Source: UBA2136 sp047635695 (GTDB lineage Bacteria; Pseudomonadota; Alphaproteobacteria; UBA2136). From it: a stretch of DNA of 64,000 nt. The position numbers and the translations under genes were made by a program. Of the stretch, positions 56,972 to 64,000 are shown in pieces. The first letter of the stretch is position 1. Every line of letters begins with the position of its first letter. The notes under the pieces are model-generated. The model worked only from the letters and a program-made list of their open reading frames with translations, did no database searches and was not told where the DNA came from. The stretch is from NCBI GenBank assembly GCA_047635695.1, contig JBLILN010000003.1, forward strand, positions 1 to 64,000, given 5' to 3'.

Positions 56972-58053
56972 GAATACTCCATCAAGGCAATCATAGGTGC
57001 AACCAAACTTGTGTACATACTAATAATAAAGAATGGTAACAGCCCTGCCATTACAATTAGCATTAAAATAGCTGTAGCTTTTTTCGTTATGCGTTCAAAT
57101 TCGCTCGCATATGGTACTTTTAAGTCTTCTACACGGTCAGCAATTTTACCAGTTTTTTCGCCCGCTTCAACGGCACTACGGAAAGATCCTCTAAATGGCA
57201 GTGACGCCAATGCATCACCTAGCTTCGTTCCGTGGTCATGATCATAGGCCGCTTTTTTGAGCGCTGTGCAGACCAAGGTGTTATTTAAAGAAACCGATAA
57301 AGTGTTCAAAACAGAAGGTAATGGCATATTAGAACGTACTAATGCAGGCATAAAGTAAACAACCAAAACGGCGTTATAAGCCAGAATAATACGGCGCATT
57401 GGCCCCATACCCATTAAAGCACGCTCAATATAAGGACTTACAAGTTCAGTGTTTCTTGCGAAGAAAATAACAACAGGCGCAGCTGCAACAGCGGCTGTAA
57501 GCCAATAGTTTGCTCTTAACCAAACAGATCCATACCAATAGTATTTAATAATAAAGGGGAAGCTGTGTATCACGGAATCGTCCCTTTGTAGAACAGGTTC
57601 CATTACAACAGGTAGCATGAATACCATCACACCTAAAGACATTAAAATAAGCATAAAACCACCGACAATTGGCATCATCATCTTACCTTTAAGTAGTTTT
57701 GTAGCACTTTGGCGCATCATCAAAGCCTCTACAAGAGAAGGGATGGCTAATCGTAGTTGGTTACTTTCTTCTGCGGCTTTAATAATCGCCAGCTCTTGGT
57801 CAGAAAAACCAAGGCTTGTTTGTTTTAAGGCTTCACAAAAGAGAACTTGTCCTGAATTATAGTCACGTACAACACGTTCCATTTTACCACGCAGAGACTT
57901 ATATTCGTCACGCGCAAAAACGTCACATGTGTTTGCAATCGCTTCATTAACAGGGAAGCTACCACCACCAGAAGTCAACCAGGATGACAGCGTGCGAAAG
58001 AACTCAATACGCTCTGTTAAACCAAGCTCAACAACACCAAACTCTAAACCCAT
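56968..58053 (-). CDS. GspF/PilC-family inner-membrane platform protein
   Basis: The 361-residue protein has the GspF duplicated layout. N-terminal helices carry SWLTSGGGSFPVNEAIANTC. Membrane segments lie at about 122-145 (MMPIVGGFMLILMSLGVMVFML) and about 170-195. A second F-domain half contains SNMPLPSVLNTLSVSLNNTLV and AVEAGEKTGKIADRV. A final helix follows (ILMLIVMAGLLPFFIISMYTS). It anchors the assembly ATPase. It follows the ATPase gene directly and resembles PilR of IncI systems. Confidence 0.85.
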   Translation of the reverse strand: MGLEFGVVELGLTERIEFFRTLSSWLTSGGGSFPVNEAIANTCDVFARDEYKSLRGKMERVVRDYNSGQVLFCEALKQTSLGFSDQELAIIKAAEESNQLRLAIPSLVEALMMRQSATKLLKGKMMMPIVGGFMLILMSLGVMVFMLPVVMEPVLQRDDSVIHSFPFIIKYYWYGSVWLRANYWLTAAVAAAPVVIFFARNTELVSPYIERALMGMGPMRRIILAYNAVLVVYFMPALVRSNMPLPSVLNTLSVSLNNTLVCTALKKAAYDHDHGTKLGDALASLPFRGSFRSAVEAGEKTGKIADRVEDLKVPYASEFERITKKATAILMLIVMAGLLPFFIISMYTSLVAPMIALMEYS

Positions 58054-60528
58054 CTATAGATCTCCTGCTAGTTCTTGAACCTTAGAGGCCAGTTCATGAA
58101 CATCTGTAATACCATTTTTAAGGTGTAGGACACCCATATAACCCATAGGTTTCCAACCTGCACGCTTCGCCGTTTCTTCAAGTTTTGTGTAATTACGATC
58201 AACCGACAAATTAACAATTTCTTTGTTTGGTGATAACCATTCTGCAATCGCAATACGGCCATGATACCCCGTATAGTTACAACTTGGGCAACCATTAGGG
58301 TCATGCGTAAATAATTTAGCACCTTCAGGGTCTACTGTAAATTTATCGAAGACATACTTCGTGTATTCATCAATTTCGTGAACAGGTTGTTTACAGTGTG
58401 TACACAAACGACGCACAAGGCGTTGTGCCGCAATACCGCGTACATATGAAATATTAAAGCCATAAATACCAAGTTCATCTAAACGCACAATGGCATCTAG
58501 GGATGTGTTGGTGTGAAGCGTACTAAATACCAAGTGACCTGTGTTGGCGGCTTCAAATACAAGCCCCGCCATTTCAGCATCACGTACCTCACCAAACACA
58601 ACCACGTCAGGATCAGCCCTGAGAGATGATTTAAGGAGTTCCATACCACTTCTGGCAGGATCACGTTCTGCGATCTCCATTTGTACAGCATAACCAGCCA
58701 CACGTTTCTCAGGAGGATCTTCAATAGTGTGAACACTTAAGCCACGTCCCATTGGGTTTGCACTCACAATAGCAGAGTGAATAGATTCCGTTTTACCTGA
58801 ACCCGTTGGCCCCGTCCAAAGAATAACACCGTTTGGTGATTTAGAAGCATCGCGTACAAATTGTGTAAAGTATTCAGGGTAACCAAGCTCTTCCATAGTC
58901 ATTACGTCTGGGTTTAAACGACGAATAACAATACGTGGCAATGGCCCTTGACGGCCTGAGTGTGGCTGTATTTGAATACGCCAATCGTAGCCACTTCTTG
59001 TAAAAGCACCTTTGTTGGGGTGGTGTAAATCAACTTTCGGCATACGTGCAATGTTTTCAATACGAATACGTAAACGCTGAAGCTGGTCAAGTGTAATAAC
59101 TTCTTTAGATTGAACAAAACCATCAATACGGTAACGTACCATAGCCTTGAAGTCACCCTTGATAGAAGGGTCAATATGAATATCAGAAGACCTTGCATCA
59201 ATCGCATTACCGACAATACGGTCAAGAAGCGCGTCGGCTTCCATGTTTGAATCGACATCTTCATCTTCACCTGAAAGCCAGTAAGCACCACAAACGTCAC
59301 GCAAGGCAAAGTGCCATACAAACTTGTGGTCTGGCAGTAATTCTGAAATAGCGGCTTCTAGTACCAAGTTTTTCGTTGGAGCTTCATGCGCGAGGTGCAT
59401 TTCGCTAGAACCTGTAATATCGTCTTCTTCTGTTTTAATTTTATGCCACAAAGGAATAACCCTTGCTTCACGCAACAAGGCACAAACACGGCTATCGAGT
59501 GCTTGTCTAAGCCCCATAGACTCGTGTGGTATGTTCAGGAAGGATGTAATTTCTTTACGTTTTTGCGTACGCGCAATAGCACGTGCTAACTGTACAGGGC
59601 TGACAATTTTTTGTATAACAAGGTCACGGCACACCATTTGTGGTAATTTTTTAAGCTTTAATGACTGTCCCACACGCGCTTTAGCCGCGGCATCAATACC
59701 GATATCATCACATTCATACAATGTTTTAAGAACATTACTGTAAAGGTCATCAACGCTTAGTCGAATGGTGTCTTTAAAGAACTTCTCATCTAGACTACCT
59801 TCGGTCATGCCTCCGCCAAAACCACCAACACCGAGGTCTGGCAGTTCATCTAAGTCATCTAAATCATCTAAGTCGCCGTCAGAATCGTCGGCCATATCCA
59901 GCTCTAAACCTGTAAAGGCGCTCGTGTTAACTTCTTCAAGTATTTCAAGTTCAGCAGGGCTTTCTAACGGTTCGGCAAGCACTACCTCATCTGCTGGCTC
60001 AATAGCCACATCCATATCAAGTTCTAATTCACTTTTCTCAAGCGAAAGGTCGGCCATCGCAGGCTCATCAAGCGCTGTTGCGTGTACTGAAAGTTCCTCA
60101 GGTAAAGGAAAAGGATCGGCCGCTTCTTGAAGTTCTTCCTTAAACACAGGGTTCATAATAATGGCAACATCTTCAACAGCAGGCATTTGGCTTACAGGTT
60201 CTTCTGCATATTCTTCTGGTAAAGCAAAAGGGTCTTCCATAGGCACTTCGTCTTTATCGGCGTCTTCTGCAAAGCTGTTGTCTAGGTCTGGTAGTTCAAA
60301 ATCATCTTCTATAGGGTTTAATGCATTAAGTTCTTCTTCGGCAAGTGACATAGGTTCTTCAAATTCTACCTCAGTACCTGTCGTGTCATTAATTGCAAGT
60401 TCATCCTCAACGTCTTCTAGGTCTTCAAATGATGTAACGGACACCTCTAATGTCTTTTCCACAGACAGAGGAGCAGAAGTTTTATCCACCACTTTATTGT
60501 CATCTGTCGTATTAGATTTATCTGTCAT
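58054..60528 (-). CDS. GspE/PilB-family assembly ATPase with acidic N-terminal extension
   Basis: The start is ATG 60528 (MTDKSNTTD), four bases after GGGGG; the GTG 12 bases upstream is less likely. The product is about 824 residues. The first ~240 are very acidic (Asp/Glu-rich, repeated DD/EE, hydrophobic spacers) and probably disordered. The ATPase has Walker A GPTGSGKTES near 573, then VFGEVRD near 643, TGHLVFSTLHTNTSLDA, and a zinc motif CTHC/CPSC near 711-750. All catalytic parts are present. It powers pilin or pseudopilin assembly with the GspF-like protein. The acidic tail is longer than in usual PilB/GspE. Confidence 0.92.
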   Translation of the reverse strand: MTDKSNTTDDNKVVDKTSAPLSVEKTLEVSVTSFEDLEDVEDELAINDTTGTEVEFEEPMSLAEEELNALNPIEDDFELPDLDNSFAEDADKDEVPMEDPFALPEEYAEEPVSQMPAVEDVAIIMNPVFKEELQEAADPFPLPEELSVHATALDEPAMADLSLEKSELELDMDVAIEPADEVVLAEPLESPAELEILEEVNTSAFTGLELDMADDSDGDLDDLDDLDELPDLGVGGFGGGMTEGSLDEKFFKDTIRLSVDDLYSNVLKTLYECDDIGIDAAAKARVGQSLKLKKLPQMVCRDLVIQKIVSPVQLARAIARTQKRKEITSFLNIPHESMGLRQALDSRVCALLREARVIPLWHKIKTEEDDITGSSEMHLAHEAPTKNLVLEAAISELLPDHKFVWHFALRDVCGAYWLSGEDEDVDSNMEADALLDRIVGNAIDARSSDIHIDPSIKGDFKAMVRYRIDGFVQSKEVITLDQLQRLRIRIENIARMPKVDLHHPNKGAFTRSGYDWRIQIQPHSGRQGPLPRIVIRRLNPDVMTMEELGYPEYFTQFVRDASKSPNGVILWTGPTGSGKTESIHSAIVSANPMGRGLSVHTIEDPPEKRVAGYAVQMEIAERDPARSGMELLKSSLRADPDVVVFGEVRDAEMAGLVFEAANTGHLVFSTLHTNTSLDAIVRLDELGIYGFNISYVRGIAAQRLVRRLCTHCKQPVHEIDEYTKYVFDKFTVDPEGAKLFTHDPNGCPSCNYTGYHGRIAIAEWLSPNKEIVNLSVDRNYTKLEETAKRAGWKPMGYMGVLHLKNGITDVHELASKVQELAGDL

Positions 60529-60650
60529 ATTCCCCCACACCTATTTTTTTATTGCCTTAGGTGTCTCTTTTTATTTTTATTGTAAAGTTTTTTAACAGTA
60601 GTGTCGCTTTGCAAAATTACAGCTAAAAAGCCTTATAAAGTATATTAAAT

Positions 60651-60692
60651 AAAAAACCTCCGCGCCGCAACTGCGGTGCGGAGGGTTTTTAT
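60651..60692. terminator. Strong bidirectional terminator after the pilin gene
   Basis: CCTCCGCGCCGCA (60657-60669) pairs with TGCGGTGCGGAGG (60672-60684), with one G-T pair, around a 2-base centre (practical loop 4-6). T-runs lie on both sides. It follows the pilin stop and should raise pilin relative to the ATPase and later genes. Confidence 0.88.
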
Positions 60693-60706
60693 AAAACCAG
60701 CTAAAC

Positions 60707-61351
60707 TTAGTTTAGTAGGTTTGCACAGTAAGTAACGTCTTGAGTGTCATTTGTAGCGTTGTCATACTTCACACGACCTGCAGCAAAATCAATTTCACCG
60801 TCAATCGCTTCATCAGCGTTTACAACTTCTGTCAAAGGCACGTCATCCATACGGATAAGAAGGTGGTTACTACCATCTTCACATATAATACCACCAACAT
60901 CTACTGATTGTGAAATAATACCACCAGCACCAAATTCATGACTTACAGTCGCGTCAGAGTTGGCAGCGTTAACAACCACATCAAAACCAGTTAGGTAAGG
61001 CTTCCAACGTTCAGCGTAGTCATTAGCTGCACCTAAACCACCAAGTGAATCTGCTGTTGCAAGAACAGAGATATAGTTATCAGGTAACTGGGCAACTGGC
61101 GTTACACCAACACCGTTTACAGCAATATGTGGCCATACGCCTTGACGTGCATAAAACGCACCGTTAGATTCTTCGATTTGCTTAAGGTAAGAAGCGAACT
61201 TCGTACCAGAAGTACGGTTTAATAGATCCCAACCGACAGAGGCAATAATTAAGGTAATTAGAATTGCGATTACCGCAACGATCAAGATTGTTTGGTCAAT
61301 AGTATAACCAGCACTCTTGCGCATCATTTGTTTAAAATTCATAGTTTTCAT
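60707..61351 (-). CDS. Type IVb-like pilin (probable major subunit)
   Basis: The 214-residue preprotein has a leader ending SAG, then a mature start YTIDQTILIVAVIAILITLIIASV. It has Gly at -1 and a single long hydrophobic helix. Asp lies at +4 and Gln at +5 instead of the usual Glu5. The C-domain has one probable disulfide pair (IICEDG and VTYCANLLN). A strong terminator follows, as expected of a highly made subunit. GGGAG lies 11 bases before the ATG. The gene is between the secretin and the ATPase, as with pilS in IncI systems. Confidence 0.8.
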   Translation of the reverse strand: MKTMNFKQMMRKSAGYTIDQTILIVAVIAILITLIIASVGWDLLNRTSGTKFASYLKQIEESNGAFYARQGVWPHIAVNGVGVTPVAQLPDNYISVLATADSLGGLGAANDYAERWKPYLTGFDVVVNAANSDATVSHEFGAGGIISQSVDVGGIICEDGSNHLLIRMDDVPLTEVVNADEAIDGEIDFAAGRVKYDNATNDTQDVTYCANLLN

Positions 61352-61393
61352 TTTTTTAGTTCTCCCACTAAATCATATTTATTGTTATTGCTT

Positions 61394-61407
61394 ATGGGCA
61401 TGCCCAT
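61394..61407. promoter_or_regulatory. 14-base perfect palindrome before the pilin gene
   Basis: ATGGGCATGCCCAT is a perfect inverted repeat in the 69-base gap between the secretin and pilin genes, 43 bases upstream of the pilin start. It may be an operator or a small mRNA hairpin. No other copy was noticed in the window. Confidence 0.35.
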
Positions 61408-61420
61408 TAACTATTACCTG

Positions 61421-63241
61421 TTAATACAGTCTTTTCACTTGTAACAACACGATAAACTCTACATTTTCGTAACTAATATTCTCATCGTTAAACAGTTTAC
61501 CTGCCATAGGAATACCGCGTATTAAAGGCACACCAGATTCTTTATCCACTGCTAAAGTCCTAGTTAAACCTCCAATTACTTTCACCTCACCATCACGTAT
61601 ACGCACCTTCTGGTCAATCACTCTTGTGGTAACCACAGGAACTTCTGACCCTGTACCGTCAGGTACAACAACAAAGCGTTCTATCTCTGTCATAGGGATT
61701 TGCACACTTAATGTGTGAGGCTCACCTTCGTCAGCAACTTGCGCTGTTACCGCAAACTGCACACCGACGAACTGTGTCTTTTCTTCTGCAGAAGTTGTTG
61801 TTGGGTCGATCGTTGTTGGATCACCATCATCTTCAACTTCTTCAGTAATTAGGAAATATTTTTCGTTACGGCCATCAATCATAATCGCTTTTTGTCTGTC
61901 CATAACTTCCATCATTGGTTGCATCAACTGGTATGTTGTACCAAAGTTTTCAGCAAGATTTACAGCGGCGTCTAGGTTACCACCTACATAATTAGCGGCA
62001 CCACCATAACCTGTACCTGACATACCAAGTAAACCATTAGAGATAGCTGCGGCAATACTGACATTTTGGCCTTTACTTGCAAAACCATAGGTGTCGCCTT
62101 CATCGTGGCCTGACTTAATTTCACTACCTTGTTCAAAACCATGTTTTTTAGCAACGGCAATAATACGTGCTTCAACCATGAGCCTTCTGCTGGCAATATC
62201 TTTTACATGACGCACAATTTCGTCTGCACTGTTTAAAACAGACTGCGGGGCGCGCATTTGTATCATACCGACTGTACGGTTAATACGTACATAACCACAT
62301 TCGTATGAACCTGAGTCGCTTGTCTGCTGAACAGCTCCACCGTCTTCTGCGGCAAGTAAACTTTGCATACCTGACCTCATCTCTTCGCAAGACTTGTCGA
62401 CAAGTGCTGTAAGGTCTTCTTCTAGGTCATCCCACAAGTTACGTGTTGAGCTCATTGAAATGTTACCTGAACCACCCGATTCTGTTGAACCGCTTGAACC
62501 TTCACCAGAAAAACTTGATGAATAGTTAATGTTTTGTGTTTCTTTACGCTCTGGCTCGAATAGGTCTAAGATCCACTGACGTTGGGGGAAACCGCCCACA
62601 CTGTAATGATTACCATTGTCTACAAGTGATAAACCGTGCGGCGTTAAAACAGCGTCAAAAGCGTCAAGACATGAAATATCTTTAAAACTTGTTGTTACTA
62701 GTGTTGTTATCAGCTTTTTCTTGTTTTCTGTAATTACCATGTTGTAGTTACATTGCTTGGCAAGACCACGTACAATTTGGCTTAAGCTTACGTTCATACC
62801 TGGTGCAAATTTTTCAATACGCTTTTCATCTATAGATGGCAGTACCAACAGGCGACGTTCGCCTTCACGTACAATTTGAACGGCGTAAACATCTTCAATA
62901 TAGTTTCTTGTTTGGTTGAAAGCCAGCTCAGAAATAATAAGGTCTTTTTGCGTGTCTTTTCTTACACCTGTAGCGTAACGTATAGCAAGGTTGTAAACGT
63001 TTGAAAGTTTTGACATTGTGTCTTCTAGCGCATATTCACCTTTTAATGTAAAGGTTGCGTCTGCCTTCATTTGACGTTCAGAAACAGGCTTACCTACACC
63101 GATAACAGAGTTACTGACACCCTTGTAGTCTTTATAACCTTCTACTGGAGATTCTTTTTGTAAGTAAGAAGCGTCACCACAAGCCACCAAGGTGATAGCC
63201 ATGGCAAAAATAGTTAATTTCTTCAAGCTTTGTACAAACAT
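61421..63241 (-). CDS. Type IVb-like lipoprotein secretin (PilN-type)
   Basis: The 606-residue protein has a lipobox LVAC (Cys near 21). N-domains lie at about 55-215, a Ser/Gly-rich loop at about 240-265 (GEGSSGSTESGGSGNISMSS), and the secretin core at about 340-606, with VRIRDGEVKVIGGLTRTLAVDKESGVPLIRGIPMAGKLF near the end. This is the IncI PilN/BfpB/TcpC type of lipoprotein secretin that forms the outer-membrane pore. It starts by overlapping the TcpQ/PilL-like gene (TAATG). Confidence 0.9.
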   Translation of the reverse strand: MFVQSLKKLTIFAMAITLVACGDASYLQKESPVEGYKDYKGVSNSVIGVGKPVSERQMKADATFTLKGEYALEDTMSKLSNVYNLAIRYATGVRKDTQKDLIISELAFNQTRNYIEDVYAVQIVREGERRLLVLPSIDEKRIEKFAPGMNVSLSQIVRGLAKQCNYNMVITENKKKLITTLVTTSFKDISCLDAFDAVLTPHGLSLVDNGNHYSVGGFPQRQWILDLFEPERKETQNINYSSSFSGEGSSGSTESGGSGNISMSSTRNLWDDLEEDLTALVDKSCEEMRSGMQSLLAAEDGGAVQQTSDSGSYECGYVRINRTVGMIQMRAPQSVLNSADEIVRHVKDIASRRLMVEARIIAVAKKHGFEQGSEIKSGHDEGDTYGFASKGQNVSIAAAISNGLLGMSGTGYGGAANYVGGNLDAAVNLAENFGTTYQLMQPMMEVMDRQKAIMIDGRNEKYFLITEEVEDDGDPTTIDPTTTSAEEKTQFVGVQFAVTAQVADEGEPHTLSVQIPMTEIERFVVVPDGTGSEVPVVTTRVIDQKVRIRDGEVKVIGGLTRTLAVDKESGVPLIRGIPMAGKLFNDENISYENVEFIVLLQVKRLY

Positions 63242-64000
63242 TATTTATTCATCCCATCATAACCAAAACGGTTGTTGTGTGTAATTACAATCAATTTACC
63301 ACCTGGGAAAACTTCATATTTTAAGTTAAACAGGCGCAATAGACGTTCTAGTGCAATTGCAAAAGGCTCTTCAATATGTGCAGGCTTAAGGACTTGGTCT
63401 AACCCTGCGTAAACACGCAATCTCCACTCGCCTTTACCAGCTTGGTTAACAATGTTTTCTAAAGCATCAACAAGAGGCACTTCGTCGTAGTGAAGAGAAA
63501 CCATTGTTTCTTTCAATACGTTTTCAGTCACAGCCACTTCGTCTAAGTCTCCAACACCTACTGATGATGTCATACCTGCAAGGCGGTGTCCACCCGTTCT
63601 GTCAGTGATCACAAGACGCTGTGTGTTGTCATAACGAATAACGCGTAAAGGTTGGCCACTACGTGTTTGAATACGTGCCACCAATGCGTTTAAGACATTC
63701 ATAAAAGGCTCTTCGGTGTAAATAGAAATTTCCATTTCAGGTAAAGCGGCGTTTTGCTCTGCCATATCCCAAACGATTGTCCATTCACCGCCACCAATTT
63801 GATCCATCATACGCTGTAAGGCGCGGCGGATAGAAACTTGGTCTTCACGTAAACGTACAAGGCTGTTGGTCATGTCAAGCGTACGTTGCTGAACAGCGCC
63901 TTGTGCAATTTCAATACCTTCACCTGTACGCACAACCTGTGGCGCTGGTGAAGCATCTGAAGATATAATATTGTAACCTTGGTCTTGGTCGGCGTAAGCA
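63241..64000 (-). CDS. TcpQ/PilL-like protein, N-terminus beyond the window
   Basis: The frame is open to the right edge, so at least 253 residues are encoded and the start lies outside; the GTG at 63933 is only an internal codon. The first visible residues (AYADQDQGYNIISSDASP) look like the end of a signal peptide and a short linker. Two TcpQ-like domains follow in tandem: one at GGEWTIVWDMAEQNAALPE with QPLRVIRYDNTQRLVITD, and one at KGEWRLRVYAGLDQVLKPA with LKYEVFPGGKLIVITH. It is translationally coupled to the secretin and is likely the PilL-type secretin partner. Confidence 0.75.
   Translation of the reverse strand, partial: AYADQDQGYNIISSDASPAPQVVRTGEGIEIAQGAVQQRTLDMTNSLVRLREDQVSIRRALQRMMDQIGGGEWTIVWDMAEQNAALPEMEISIYTEEPFMNVLNALVARIQTRSGQPLRVIRYDNTQRLVITDRTGGHRLAGMTSSVGVGDLDEVAVTENVLKETMVSLHYDEVPLVDALENIVNQAGKGEWRLRVYAGLDQVLKPAHIEEPFAIALERLLRLFNLKYEVFPGGKLIVITHNNRFGYDGMNK

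Noticed and set aside
59765..60595. Ser-rich plus-strand frames antisense to the ATPase acidic tail
   Set aside because: They are the reverse reading of Asp/Glu codons, which gives Ser-rich chains; no gene evidence.
24448..64000. Conjugative element with relaxase and oriT
   Set aside because: No relaxase (MOB) motif, no TraD-like coupling protein, and no oriT-like repeat were seen within this window.
1..64000. CRISPR array, rRNA or transposon
   Set aside because: No regularly spaced repeats, no rRNA-like sequence and no transposase-like protein were found.

Overview
The window looks like a stretch of a low-GC (by eye low 40s %) Gram-negative chromosome, most likely from an alphaproteobacterium. 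Support for this comes from an ECF sigma factor followed by an NrsF/DUF1109-type membrane anti-sigma gene, SURF1, CysQ, MurJ, MutS, an SLC13 permease with TrkA-C domains, and outer-membrane and lipoprotein genes. No rRNA, transposase, integrase, relaxase or CRISPR array was seen. I do not name a genus.

Bases 1-24 kb are mixed housekeeping and envelope genes in short units: a FecR-domain protein (cut by the left edge) with a TPR/beta-barrel outer-membrane protein, a GAF protein and an SLC13 permease; an SH3 protein, ECF sigma and anti-sigma operon; a solute-binding protein; tRNA-Arg(CCT); a GNAT-like protein; a secreted thermonuclease-like protein; cysQ; mutS; two hypotheticals; murJ (with an odd start); SURF1; an adaptor, AI-2E-type and RND efflux operon; a probably leaderless small gene; and phoH.

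Bases 24.4-47.1 kb hold an F-type (MPF_F-like) type IV secretion set, split into several transcription units. TraA-like pilin, TraL, TraE and TraK lie in one minus-strand unit. TraB, TraV and TraC lie in another, which continues into a GspC/PilP-like protein, a NusA-like S1/KH protein and an unknown exported protein. A TraG-like protein and an unknown 641-residue protein are on the plus strand. A TraH-like protein and a second TraA-like pilin form a further minus unit. Between them sit two unusual cytoplasmic proteins: a sigma-factor/ParB fusion and a UvrD-like protein with an altered Walker B motif. I did not find TraW, TraU, TraN, TraF, TrbC, TraD or a relaxase.

Bases 47.3-64 kb hold a type IVb-pilus/type II-secretion-like operon on the minus strand, continuing off the right edge: TcpQ/PilL-like protein, lipoprotein secretin, pilin, GspE-like ATPase, GspF-like platform protein, PilN/PilO/PilP-like alignment proteins, three pilin-like proteins, a truncated prepilin peptidase and two long coiled-coil lipoproteins ending in TcpQ-like domains. 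The layout resembles the thin pilus of IncI plasmids next to a conjugation system, but here the T4SS is F-like and appears incomplete.

My main inference is that the pil and tra blocks, with their own sigma/ParB-like and NusA-like proteins, form one chromosomal surface machine of unknown purpose. The domain calls come from reading the sequence only and need profile searches.
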